A DNA stretch of 64,000 nt from Sclerodactyla briareus (GCA_026419785.1 JAODTK010001965.1:1-64000); one strand, 5' to 3'; shown: positions 49,301 through 61,018, numbered from the stretch's first letter. Notes: a model not told the origin generated them from the letters alone. Translations and numbers: made by a program.

Positions 49301-52300
49301 ATTTTTTTGCCCTTAACTCCCTTAAATAAGCACATTTATTCAAGACCCACCTTTAACCACTGACCCACCCTACAGAGGTCAATGAGTCAGTGTCACACAC
49401 ATACAGGTCCACAATAGACTCACAACTGGTGAACCTTCCGCTCACAATATTCAATCTCCGTTATGGCCAGAAAACAGTTTTTGACCCCTAAGTGGCCCTG
49501 ATGACCTTGATGCGAAAACATTGCATTTGGTATGATAATTGTAACTCTCCAAGTGATACCTCCACTCCTACGAGCATTTTGCATTCCGACGAACACACCC
49601 AGTGCTATAGTGCCAAACAGTATTAAACTCATATTTGACCCCTACGTGACGTTTAATGACCTTCACTGACATGGCCTGTTTATAGAAAAAATGTTCTCTC
49701 CATGTGATCATCCACTCCTGGAAGCTATGCATTCCAATGAAACACGCCTAATGTTTTTCAACCAGAAAGCCAAAGCTTAATGATTCTTGACTGTTTTCCT
49801 GATCAACTATAGCCAGACACACGAGATAGTACCAGCGCATATAACACTAACACATAACTGACAAATTTCTTACTTTACCACCAAACTATAGGGTTCCTGT
49901 ACCCTTGGTATAAGCTATCACACTAAATTGCGGGTTTTTCGAGACTTTAACTCTGGGTAACCTTAGATGACCTCTGACCCGACCCCAAAACATGCGTTCA
50001 TGGTACTCACATGGGGATACACAAACCAAGTATGAGCCCCTCTTCACCACTTGCCCTTTACCAAAAACAAGGTTCATGTACCCCCAGAAGAGATACACAC
50101 TAATTTAAGCTTCATCATCCGGTGGGGTCAATTTATCATGTTTACAAGCCAAAGTTGGCTAAAATTCAATTTTTCACATTTTCTATTTTCGACCAAAATT
50201 CACTCCTGACACTGAACCAGAAACAATAAGGTTCCGGTACTCCCCATAAGAAAGCTTTACAACTAATTCACTTGATCAGACCAAATATTCTGGACTTATC
50301 GTGTTTACAAGGTTTTCCAGACTTTGACCCTCTGGTGAACCTCAATGACCTCTGACCTGACCCCACAACCAATAGGGTTTCTGTACTCATCATTGGGAAC
50401 ACATCAGAACCAATTAATGAGCTTCATCATCCAGCTGGGTCGGTTATCTGTTTCAGCAAAATTGCCAAATACGATTTTCACAAATTCTCTATTTTCGACC
50501 AAAGTCTCCCACCTGAACCAAAACGTAGGGTTCCTGTACCGTCCCCATAACAACGCTAAACACCTAATTTCAACTTGATCCGCCCAACCATCTGACTTTC
50601 GTGTTTACAAGGTTTCGACTTTGACCCTCTTGTGACGCTCTGACCTGACCCCAAAACAATAGGTTCATATACTTCTCATGGGGAACAACCTACCAATGTT
50701 AGCTTCATCACCCCATCCGGTGGGTCAAGTTATCATGTTTACAAGCCAAATTGGCTAAAATATAAATTTTCACAAATTTTGCTATTGTCTGATCCAAAAT
50801 TCACATCCTACCTGAACCAAAACAATAGGGGTTCCTTTCTTCCCCATAAGAAAGCTTTACACGAATTTCACTTAATCAGACCAACCATTTCTGGACTTAT
50901 CGTGTTCACAGGTTTTCAGACTTGACCCTGTGACCTCAGATGGTCTCTGACCTGACCCCAAAACAATAGGTTCATGGTACTCATCATGGGAAACACACAT
51001 ACCAAGTTTGAGCTTCAACCATCCGGGTGGGTTCGAGTGAGCGTGTTTTAAACCAAAATTGCCCAAAAATCAAATTTCTCACAAATTTTTCTATTTTCGA
51101 CCAATTCACCCCGCCTGAACCAGAACTATAGGGTTCCTTTACTCCCAGAAGAAAGCATACACATGATTTCACCTTGATCAGACCAGCATTCTGGACTTAT
51201 CGGTTACAAGGTTTTCAGACTTTGACCTCGTGACCTCAGATGACCTCTGACCCTGACCCCAAAACGAATAGGGTTCTGTACTCATCAGGGGGAACACACA
51301 TACCTACGTATGACTTCATTCATATCCATCTGGGGTCGAGTTATCGTGTTTACAAGCCAATCTTGACCAAAATATCGATTTCACAAATGTTCGTATTTTC
51401 CCCCAAAATTCCCTCCCTACCTGAACCAACAACGATAGGTGCCTGTACTTCCCCCATGCGAAAGCTATACACCGAATTTCAACTTGATCAGACCAAACCA
51501 TTCTGACTTATCGTGTTTACAAGGTTTTCAACTTGACCTCTGGTGACCTCTGTGACCTCATATGACCTCTGAACTGGAACCCAAAACATAGGTCATTTAC
51601 TCATCTGGGGAACACACTACCAAGTATGAGCCTTCAGCATCCAGGTGGGGTCGAGTTATCCGTGTTACAAGCCGCAAATTGGACAAAAGATCGAATTTTC
51701 ACAACTTATGCTATTTTCGAGACCAACTTCCACTCCCGACCTTAACCAAAACTAGGTGTCTTTACTCCCCATAAGAAGCTATACACCTAATTTCAACTTG
51801 ATTCCGACCAACCATTCTGGACTTATCGTGTTTACAAGGTGTTCAGATTGACCTCTGTTTGACCTCAGAATGACCTCTGACCTGCCCCAAAAACAATAGA
51901 GTTCTGTACTTCAGCATGGGGAACAACATACCAAGTATCAGCTTCTTCCTCCGGGTTGGGTCGCGTTATGTGTTTACAAGCCAAAATTGGCCAAATATCG
52001 AAATTCCCAATTTTTCTATTTGCGACCAAAAATTCCCTTCCCGACCTGAACCAAAACATGGGTTCCGACTCCCAGAGGAAGCTATACACCCCAATTTCAA
52101 CTTGATCAGGACCAACCTTCGGACTTATCGTGTTTACAAGGGTTGTCAGACTTTGACCTCTGGTGACCTCAGATACCTCTGACCTGACCCAAAAACAATA
52201 GGGTTCATGTACTCATCATGGAACACACCACATATGACCCTGACCTACCCGAACCTGATCAAGTTATTCGTGGTTTACAAGCTGGGCTCACACACACACA

Positions 52301-54500
52301 TACAAACACACACACACACGACTTGACTGCAATATATTCTCTGACCTTCGTCAACAAACGAACAGCTAATTAAACTTTCTACGCCCTTGTAACTAAACTA
52401 CCAAAGTATGGCTCCGATTGAAGCGGGATTTGGTTTTCCAACCAAAAGCCACACACATGCTATCACATATCCAAAAATAACAGTTTCTATTTTTTTTGCC
52501 CGTAACTCCTTAAATAAAATAAGCACATTTTTAAGACTCAACCTTAACCACATGACACCCGACAGAGTCAAATGAGTCAGAGGTCACACCATGCAGGTCA
52601 ACATTTATATCACAATGGTGAAACCTTCCACCTTCACGATATTCATTCTTCCGATTATGGCCAGAAAAGTTTTTGACCCCAGTGACCTTAATGACCTTTA
52701 ATGACAATGCCATTTAATAAAATTGTAACTCTCCATGTATACATCCACCCTAGGAGGCCCATTTTCATTCTGTGATCATGGCCCGTGCTATTGCCAAAAA
52801 GTACTGAAATATGTTTTTTGACTCCCTAGGTGCCCTTTGATGACCTTCAATACATGGCGGGTTTGTATGAAAATTAGTACTCTCCATGTGATGCATCCAC
52901 TCCCTGAAGCATATTGCATTCCATGGAACACGCCTAAGTTATTGCGAAAAGCTATTAATTAAACTTTGCCCCCTTTTTACTACCAAAGTTTAAGTGTCTG
53001 ATCGAAGCTGAGTTGGTCTCCTCCATAAAGCCCACAAGTCTATCACCATATCCAAAAATAACCTGTTTTTTTTTTGCCATAACTCCCTTAAATAAGCACA
53101 TTGAGTCAAGACTCCAACCTTTAACCACATGACCCCCACAGAGGTCAAATTGAGGTCAGAGGTCACACACATGCAGGTCAACAATTATATCACAATGGGT
53201 GAACCATCCATCCTTCACAGAAATTCAATTCTCTGATTATCGCCAGAAAACAGATTTTACCCCTTAGTGACCTTGAATGACTTCCATTACAGACAGTTTT
53301 TTATGAAAATTGTCAACTCTCCTGTGATACATCCACTCCTAGTATCATTTTGCATTCGATGAACACGCCCAGTGATATTGCCCAAAAAGTACCAAGCGTT
53401 TTTTGACCTCAATTGACCTCTGAGTACTTCCATCTTTATAAAAAATGTAACCCTACATGGGGTACACCCTGTCCTGACAGATAAACCACCTCAGGACAGG
53501 TCACTGGATTTGTTGCAGAACACAGCCTATTTGCATTATATGCCATACGTGACCTGGAGACCTTGAGACAGGATGTTTTTTTATGAACATGTTACTCCTC
53601 TATGAGATGCACGCAGTCCTACAAGCATGAGGTATCCCAAAGTATACTGGCGATGCTATTGCCAAAAAGGTATAAACACCTTTGACCCCTCGTAACTTGA
53701 GAACCCGATGCCCGATTGAAGCGTGAGTTGTGTTTGTCTATTCAGCACACAGAGCCTGCCACATATCCATCATTTTTGCAGAAAAAGTGCAGATGTATTT
53801 TCTTTTTGCCCTGTAACCCCGCAAAAATAAGCAAATCATTCAACATTTTGACCTTTTGACCACATTTTCAGGGGTAGTTTGACCTGCCATGAGTTCTAAA
53901 AATCACCTATGACAAATCACCACGAACATCCTAACGCACTTAATTTTGATGGAAAAACTTTGACCTCTGACATCTTCACACCAAATGTCCATGGGTCACA
54001 TTATGGTCAACCGATCGGAGGTACCTTTGCGATCCGAAAATGGCCCGAAAATTTGATTCGGGCCAAAAACATGGTAAAGGTCAAATTGAGTCAAAGGTCC
54101 ACAGTGAGGTCACGAGTGAATCACAATGGTGCACCTCCCACCTCGGCAGACATTTGGTTTTCCCAGTTAAGGGGCAAAAAACAGTTTCGACCCCACTTGC
54201 CCTTTGGTCACCCTATTTTACGCTGAAAGTCCAATCAGTTCATCTACCTCTATCCCCATCTCATGGTGCCAAACCAGTCCCATAGCACCTACGGTTGATC
54301 TGTAATCTTGCTCACAACCTCAACAAATAAATTACATAAAATAGGCTAATTACCTTTACTTAATTATTGACTGCGGCCCAAATCCATCAGATCGGTTCAC
54401 CTAACCCCGATGCTACCCTGAAAATTTCGTCCCATTGCACTTGCCGTTCGACAGATATCCTGCTCACGAGGAAGTGTGACACAACACACACACCCACATG
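49301..54500. repeat. family B array, copy B2, interrupted by family A element A3
   Basis: The unit landmark gcc(c)ttaactcc(c)ttaaataagcac occurs near 49,309, 52,498, 53,076 and about 53,810. The second to third spacing is 578 bp. The first to second spacing becomes about 589 bp once the family A element at 49,761-52,361 is removed. The array ends with a segment typical of a repeat end (gaaaatttcgtcccattgc, ttcgacagatatcctgctcac) and a short CA run near 54,490. Confidence 0.88.
49761..52361. mobile_element. family A satellite-bearing element, copy A3, nested in family B
   Basis: Start accagaaagccaaagct, tatagccagacacacgagat. Then come about seven ~305 bp units (tgacctgaccccaaaacaat and actcatcatgggg landmarks near 50,385, 50,675, 50,983, 51,283, 51,600, 51,915 and 52,210). 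A CA microsatellite follows at 52,290-52,320, then attctctgaccttcgtcaac. Each unit is itself two related halves, one ending tgtactcatcatgggg and one ending tgtactccccataaga. No protein frame is maintained across units. Confidence 0.9.
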
Positions 54501-54907
54501 TGTTGTGATTAGTAGCAGTTAAAACAAAACTTTCTTATAGCTCTTAAGGGGCGAGGATACATTTCCACTAATATCATATTTCGAGATGTCTTTTTCTAAG
54601 CTTAACTCACCCTAACTATACTCTAACACATCTAGAGCATCTGACATATTCACGCTAGACCCCGAGAATTTCCAGACTTTATACCTAAAACTAACAGACG
54701 AGTTCATTTTGACTGAGAACAGAATTAATATTCCCACTTCGCCTCTTGGACTTATTTGCATAACTACCATGACATTTTCTCGAGTTTTTTTGCCAGCACC
54801 CAGGTTCTGCAACAAATCACATGCTTCATGAAATACATTTGCCACGCCTGAAGCCGCTGCAATGAGGCCTTCCTTCCAGCAGCTCAAAGTAACAGACACC
54901 AATTTAC

Positions 54908-55134
54908 CTGAAGGAGCCCTGCTCTCCCCCTCCTGTGATTCAGATTATTTGCCTCGCTCCGTGGTCGCTGTTGTAACTGACCGAGGAGCTCTTCCTCCGC
55001 CTCTCCCTCCTCCCTGGCTTTCGCTGAGGAACGGTCTCCTCCGTGACGATTGGGGTCGTCCCCTCCAGGAGTGGACCACTCATCAAGTTGGAGCAGAGGA
55101 GTATGGCGTGATCACTCTACGCCATACCATGGAC
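54908..55134 (-). CDS. IBTK: IBTK exon (post-BTB2, RRVITPY and RRRKSSS)
   Basis: The minus-strand acceptor atccatctag precedes 55,134 and the donor gtaaat follows 54,908. The first frame reads MVWRRVITPYSSAPT, matching the conserved R-R-V-I-T-P-Y-x-x-x-P that closes the helical region after BTB2. After an indel a second frame reads GTTPIVTEETVPQRKPGR then RERRRKSSSVSYNSDHG, matching the basic, phosphoserine-type K-K-x-R-x-R-S/K-S-S patch that follows in the family. The upstream partner exon ends within 320 bp. At least two indels break the frame. Confidence 0.78.
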
Positions 55135-55444
55135 CTAGATGGATATAGGAAGCAGGAAGTCAATTGCCGCAACAACGTTTGGACTGTGATCTCTGTGTGT
55201 TAATCCCCACTCTACTATTCTCTGAAACACTTTGGTATTTACAATTGAGTAGTGAAACTGCTGGTTAAAATTACTCTCCCTGAAAAAAGCTTAAATGAGG
55301 CTAAAATGTTTCCTGAAGCGTGCCTGTTGAGAACATTTTAGTATTGCCAACGAATATTTAAAACAGCCGACCGGAACATGACTGACAAAAATGTTGCAAT
55401 TACAGGTACTACAATAGAGGGAAAGCCTTATTTAATTGACTCAC

Positions 55445-55619
55445 CATTTCTCGGAGGCTTTAGAACGTTTGACCATGACACACTGGAAAGGCTGTCCATG
55501 ATTGGCTCTCCAGAAGATAGACAATGTTAACGCTGCATAAACTGGTGACAGGCGGCCTTCAGCTGAGGGCCCTGGTACATGCTGGCAAACTCAAGCACTG
55601 GGAGACTTCCTCAAAGAAA
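55445..55619 (-). CDS. IBTK: IBTK exon encoding the helical segment after BTB2
   Basis: On the minus strand the acceptor gtttctgtttttcag precedes 55,619 and the perfect donor gtgagt follows 55,445; the exon is 175 nt. It encodes SLRxVSQLLEFA-like sequence, a Q-L-K-A-T-C-H-Q-F-M element, NIVYLLESQS and MDSLSSVSW in shifting frames. In IBTK the equivalents are L-K-N-x-x-x-L-L-E-F-A, Q-L-K-x-x-C-L-Q-F-I and L-x-A-L-L-E-x-R-S-L-D-x-L-S. The split codon with the upstream exon (a + tt, Ile) keeps phase. This is the only copy with the exon 3' half and a donor; three partial copies lie beyond element A4. Confidence 0.82.
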
Positions 55620-55631
55620 CTGAAAAACAGA

Positions 55632-58146
55632 AACCAGAAAGCCAAAAGGCTTAGTGATTCCTTGGCTTTTCTGTCAACTCATAGCCAGACACACGAGATA
55701 GTACCTACTCATTTATAGCAACGTAACACATAACTGACAAATTCCTATCTTACCAACACAACTAATAGTTCCTGTCACCCTTTTTAAGAAAGCTTACACA
55801 CAAATTTCAAGTTTTCAGACTTTGAATCTGGTAACCTAGATGACCTCCGCCTGACCAAAAACAATAGGGTTCAGTACTCCCCTCATGGGATACACAACCA
55901 ATGTATGAGTCTCATTCACCCGCCCTTTACCAAAAACAATGGGGTTCATTTACTCCCCATAAAGGAAGATACACACCTAATTTCACCTGATCCGACGCAC
56001 CGTTCTGGACTTATCGTGTAAACATGATTTCAGACTGTGACCTCTGGTGACCTCAGATTACCTCTGGGCTGACCCCAAAACAAAGGTTTCATTTATTCAT
56101 CCTGGGGAACAAACATACCCAAGTATGACTTCATCCATCCCGTGGGTCAAGTTATCAGGTTTACCAGCCAAAATTTGGCTAAAATATCAAATTTTCACGA
56201 ATTTTCCTATTTTCGAAACCAAAATTCCCATCCCTGACTCTGACCAAAAACAATAGGGTTCCTTTACTCCCCATAATGAATCTTTACACGCTATTTCAAC
56301 TTGATCAGACCACCATTCTGGACTGATCGTGTTTCCCAGGTTTTCAGACTTTGACCTCTGGTTGACCCTCATATGACCTCTGACCTACCCCAAAACATGG
56401 GGTTCATGTACCACATGGGAACCCACATACCAAGTATGCGCTTCATCCATCCTGTTGGGGTCGGTTATCGTGTTTACAAGCCCAATTGGCCAAAATATCG
56501 AATTGTCCACAATTTTCTATTTTCCGACCAAAATTCACTTCCGACCTGGAACCAAAAACGATAGGGTTCCTGTACTCCCCATAAGAAGCTAAACACCACC
56601 CTAATTTCAACGTTGATCAGACAATCCTTCTGGACTTATCGTGTTTACAAAGTATTTCAGACTTTGACCTCTGGGCCTCGATGACTCTGACCTAACCCCA
56701 AAACAACAGATTTCATGTACTCATCATGGTACACACATCCCAAGTATGGCTTCATCCATCCAGGTGGGTCAAGTTATCATGTTTTACAACCCAAATTGGC
56801 TAAAAATCAAATTTTCAACAATTTTCTATTTTTCGACCAAATTCACCTCCTGACCTGAACCAAAACAATCGGTTCCTGACTCCCCATAAGAAAGCTATAC
56901 ACAAGACTTCAACTTGATCGACCAAACGATTCTGTCCTTATCGTGTTTACGGTTTTCCAGACTTGGACCTCTGGTGACCTCAAATGCTTCTTGACCTGAC
57001 CCCAAAACAAAAGATTTCATTTACTCATCATGGGGAACACACATACCAATTATGAGCTTCATCCATCCTGGTTGGTCGGTTTCGTGTTTAAAACCAAATT
57101 GGCCAAAATATCAATGTTCCAAATGTCTATTTTTCGACCAAAAATTCACGTTTCCCAGCCTGAACCAAAAACTATAGGGTTCCTGTACTTCCCCATAAGA
57201 CAGCTATACCCCAATTTCAACTTGATCGACCAAACCATTCGACTTTATCGTGTTTACAAGTTCAGACATTGACCTCTTGTGACCAGATACCTCTGACCTG
57301 ACCCCAAAACATGTGTTCTTACTCATCATGGGGCACACACATACCAAGTACGAAAAGCCCCCTTGCAATCGCATCCGGTGGGGTTGAGTTATCGTGTTAC
57401 AAAGCCGAAATTGGCCAAAATATCGAATTTTCGCAAATGTTCTATATTCGACCAAAACTCACCCAGACCTAAACCAAAGACAATAAGGTTCACGTACTCC
57501 CATAAGAAAGTCTACCACCTAATTTCACTTGATCAGACCAACCATTCTGGATTATCGGTTTACAGGTTTCAGACTTTGACCTTCTGGTGACCTCAGAGAC
57601 CTCTGACCTGACCCCAAAACAATAGGGTCATGTACTCATCATGGGGAACACCAAAACCAGTAATAGGCCTTCATCCATCCTGGGGGGTCGAGTTATCGTG
57701 TTTACAAGCCAAAATTGCCAAAAGATCGAGAATTCCAAAATTTTCTATTTTCGACCAAAATTCACACTCCACCGGACCAAAACCAAGGGTTCCTGTACTC
57801 CCAAGGAAAGCGTAGCACCCAATTTCAACCTTGATCAGACCAACCAATTCGGACTTATCGTGTTTAAGGTTTTCAGACTTAATGACCTCTGGTGACCTTA
57901 GATGCCTCTGACCCTGATCCAAAAACAATAGGTTCATGTAACTCATCATGAACACACATAGCCAAGTAATGAGCCTGACCTACCCATACCTGAATCAAGT
58001 TATCGTTTTACAAGCTGGGCGTCACACACCTACACACCCACTAACACCCACCACGCACCACACGCACTACACACACACGGCACACAACACACCACACACA
58101 CACGAACGTGACGCATAGATTCCCTCTTACTTCGTCAGGATCAAAA
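55632..58146. mobile_element. family A satellite-bearing element, copy A4
   Basis: Start accagaaagccaaaaggctt, gtgattccttgg, agccagacacacgagat; about seven ~307 bp units (landmarks near 56,098, 56,405, 56,720, 57,025, 57,320, 57,637 and 57,943); CA-rich tract 58,022-58,103; end gcatagattccctcttactt, cgtcaggatcaaaa. It separates the complete IBTK exon (55,445-55,619) from its three partial copies, so it lies in the pyrimidine tract of the exon acceptor or at a copy junction. Confidence 0.9.
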
Positions 58147-58448
58147 GGGCTGGTAACTGTTGACCGGGCGACCTTTAGCTTTTGTGCTTTCGTACATTCT
58201 GGCAAACTCTAACACCTGAGGACATTCCTCAAAGCAACTGAAAAAACCAGAAAAAAGGCTGATAAACTGGTGACAGGTGGCCTTTAGCTGGGGGTCCCTG
58301 GCACATTCTGGCAAACTCTAGCAGCTGGGAGACATTTCTCAAAGAAACTGAAAAACAGAAAAAAAGGCTCGATAACTGGGGGTGTGACAGGGCGGCCTCT
58401 AGATGGTGGGGCTTGGTACGTGTTGGCAAACTCTTACAAGGATTCAAT
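58147..58448 (-). pseudogene. IBTK: tandem array of partial IBTK exon copies
   Basis: Three head-to-tail units of about 110 bp on the minus strand each repeat pyrimidine tract + cag acceptor + the first ~90 nt of the 55,445-55,619 exon. Copy b (58,258-58,367) reads SLRNVSQLLEFARMCQG. Copy c (58,147-58,257) reads ALRNV then VLEFARMYE. Copy a (58,368-58,448) lacks the acceptor and first 20 nt. None has a following GT donor; each runs straight into the next pyrimidine tract, so they cannot act as ordinary internal exons. The unit junction (ccagaaaaaaggct) resembles the start of family A elements. Confidence 0.78.
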
Positions 58449-59034
58449 TACAGGAGGCCCACCAATATCAATGTGCAATCATCACTGCTGTTACCAGTAG
58501 ATGCTTCATCTTCATCAGAATTTTTTACTCCAACCCCCATGGGCATTTGAGGGAGGATAGTTGGTGTGCAGGAAGACCATAACAGTGAATAACTAGGGGT
58601 CTGGTATACTGCCCTTTGAAGACATTTTCACTAAAGAGCCAGCAAGGTACACTTCATATGTTTTTTACTTTTAATTCAAGACATATTGCTGTGCAGTAAT
58701 GAGCAAGGTCTAGCAACGGGTGAAGACCTGGATGTTGCACTATCATCACTGCCACCTTTCACTAGAAACACTGGAATGAGACAATGCCTCCTTGCGGCAT
58801 GGCATTGGATGGTGAAAGGGGGTGATTGGCAAAATGCTTAATTGCCTCCCCCCCCCCCATTGTGAAGAAAGCAGGAGGAAGTTTCCCTAATCCAGGGTAC
58901 AAATTGGCTCAAAACCCCTCTCGGGGTACCAAGCTCGGAACGCCTCAACAAACTGGGCCAATCATGCTTTGCATTTGTTCATAGTATAGCTGTACTTCAC
59001 AATCACCACGAAGGAAAACTAAACATGTACTTAC
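58449..59034. other. intronic sequence, no gene
   Basis: No supported exon. A C-run lies at about 58,847-58,857. Confidence 0.45.
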
Positions 59035-59238
59035 TCATATCTACCAGTATAGTCTCAGTGGTTTCTTCAGTCGTGGCAGTAAGAGCTGATTCAGCTGTAA
59101 CCAGCACGTTACAGAACCAGCTCCTATCAGTGCTTCTGGCTAATTGCAGGTGGGCGCTTTCGACGTGTAGACAAAGTCCAGCAGGATGCTCAGAATATCA
59201 GCGTGAATGGGAAGCGGGAGGGGAGCCTCGCTTGATGC
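59035..59238 (-). CDS. IBTK: IBTK exon, second BTB domain C-terminal half
   Basis: On the minus strand the acceptor tgtttcatcag precedes 59,238 and the donor gtaagt follows 59,035; 204 nt. It opens ASSEAPLPLPIHADIL then SILLDFVYTSKAP, an unmistakable BTB helix and Y-T element joined in phase 0 to the upstream exon ending SRWME. Further on, through two or three indels, frames read NVLVTA and QLLLPRLKK, matching V-L-V-V-A-D-Q-x-L-x-x-R-L-K. BTB domains of this family bind CUL3 so that IBTK can present substrates for ubiquitination. The frame breaks look like sequencing indels because both splice sites and the protein pattern are kept. Confidence 0.88.
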
Positions 59239-59846
59239 CTGATGAAACAATCAGGGGGGCGGAAAAAAAATAGGAAAAAGTCAAATGTTCTCTGAGGATA
59301 TAGTCTCAAAACGGAATTACTACGGGGCGTAAAATTTAGGGAGGGGCGCTCTGCCACCTATGATCAGCCCGACAGTACTTTGTCACCCTCGATCAAACAT
59401 TCAATAGTGTTATCACAAGTATATTTGGGGGTAAATGGGCAATCCATTCACCTTTACAGTCTGCAAATCAATGTCATTTTTACTTATATATATATTTTTA
59501 TATACTTGCCGAGCAGAGGACTCTACCTATTCAATGCCCGGCAATGATGCCAAGCAGGATACTGCGTTTCTTGTCAGCTGTGAATCCCTCCCCAAGTACA
59601 CGGAAAAGGCGATGCCTCTCTGGCAGAACCTAATGCGGGTGTGGGGGGTGCTGACACACAGAAGGCAACATCAGTAACCTAACTATCGTTAGTCCTCTGC
59701 TCCATTCCCTCATGCTGACGTGCCCAGCGGGGAGGCAACATGTTCACATGTTTTGAGTTTTGGGTATACGTTACCGGGATTCACTTGCCCCTTCCCGAGC
59801 TCCTGGGTGAGGGGCCTTGCCAACCACTGGGTTGTAACGGCTGTCC
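59239..59846. other. intronic sequence, no gene
   Basis: An 80-codon plus frame at 59,435-59,677 is AT-rich at its start and has no recognisable domain. Confidence 0.4.
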
Positions 59847-60269
59847 TTAAAGGCAAAGTCCAGCCGAATTAATACTCTAGTGGTATTATTATAATGTTAA
59901 AGAGAATAAACATCATTAAAATATCACTTGTTCCAGGTTTATAGCATGTTCGGTTGGAAGATATGGCTTCCTCAAATATCATATAATTTGGTGATTTGGC
60001 CAAAAACTGATAACCTTTTTTCATGACGGAAGATCTACCAATTGTAAGGGAAAAGTTAAGACAAATTTCTTGACCTTTTCTTCGAAATTGGTAGATATGA
60101 CGTCATCAAATGTTGCCAATTTGCCAAATTGCCAACTTAGCAGTGAAAAATTAAAAAATTTGTAACTTTTTAATTGAACATGCTAAACTTGAAACACAGT
60201 TTGATCGGCATGATTTTCAATGCACAATCATATGACATTTAAATATTTTTGGCTGGACTTGCCCTTTAA
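59847..60269. mobile_element. TTAA-flanked MITE (T2/Kolobok- or piggyBac-like)
   Basis: TTAA at 59,847-59,850 is followed by AGGCAAAGTCCAGCC. The right end is GGCTGGACTTGCCCT followed by TTAA at 60,266-60,269. The terminal inverted repeat is therefore about 15 bp with a TTAA target duplication. The outer TTAAAGG resembles the T2/Kolobok terminus; piggyBac also uses TTAA. The ~415 bp interior is AT-rich and non-coding (attggtagat occurs inverted as atctaccaat). It sits in the intron between the two second-BTB exons of IBTK. Confidence 0.85.
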
Positions 60270-60305
60270 AAATAGGTGATTCTGAGGAAAGTGAATGAAC
60301 GTTAC

Positions 60306-60509
60306 CTCCATCCAGCGTGATGCAAGCATACTGTTGAAGTAGTCCAATCGTGCCACCAGGATGCAGCGGTGGCAGTGGAACAGAAGCCATCCTCTGATTC
60401 CAAGATGATGTCACTGAGGGCCTCATAATGGATGCGATCGAACCCTGGTTGGTCCTCAGCCGGGTGGAAGTTGTCCAATCGAGAGCCACGCATCTTCACT
60501 AGTTCCAGC
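60306..60509 (-). CDS. IBTK: IBTK exon, second BTB domain N-terminal half
   Basis: On the minus strand the acceptor cacacctcag precedes 60,509 and the donor gtaacg follows 60,306; 204 nt. The first frame reads LELVKMRGSRLDNFHPAED and ALSDIILESEDG. After a single missing T in a TTT run the frame continues FHCHRCILVARLDYFNSML then ASRWME. The C-H-x-C-x-L-x-A-R-L-x-Y-F-x-S-M-L-x-x-x-W-x-E string is the signature start of the second BTB domain in IBTK and is the strongest single piece of evidence for the gene's identity. It ends in phase 0, matching the next exon. Confidence 0.92.
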
Positions 60510-60640
60510 CTGAGGTGTGAACCAATAAAGTTAATATTAATTAGGAGGCATACAATAACTAGCCTCCTAAAATCAGAGATGAAATGTCATTTAAAGCCGA
60601 ATCAATTGTCCAAAATCTTAGGTCTGTCATATTCCCTAAG

Positions 60641-61018
60641 GGAGGCACATTAACTCAGTTGGTAGAGCTCCAGACTGCCAACTATTGATCGCGAGTTCGG
60701 AGAAGTGTTGTTGGACAGGGCATGTATCCTGAAATGTCTCACACCACCCACCTGTAAGAGTGGGTACCTTGTGACGTGACTTGTGAAAAGTAGCTGAAAA
60801 GAGCTGTATGTGGGAGCCCTATTGGGAAGTCCCCCAGAGGGACTCAATGAGGTGACGTACTGGAATAGTGCATTGGGAGAGAACGAGCATGAGGTGCGTG
60901 CTGTTTGGTACGGGTGTGGCAAATCACTAATGATTAGGGGTCATATCTGTAAAGCGCTTTGAGCATGTCTCCGATGTGAAAGAGAGCTTAATAGGAACGA
61001 GAAATTATTATTATCATT
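60641..61018 (+). mobile_element. tRNA-derived SINE
   Basis: The head resembles a tRNA gene. An A-box-like taactcagttggtagagc lies at 60,651-60,668 and a B-box-like gcgagttcgg at 60,691-60,700, so RNA polymerase III transcription is expected. The body follows, then the tail domain atctgtaaagcgctttgagc and an (att)n end. The tail is shared with the truncated copy at 21.8-21.9 kb. It lies in an IBTK intron, antisense to the gene. Confidence 0.85.

Noticed and set aside
60641..60720. functional tRNA gene
   Set aside because: A- and B-box-like sequences are present, but no closing acceptor stem was found and a SINE body and tail follow.
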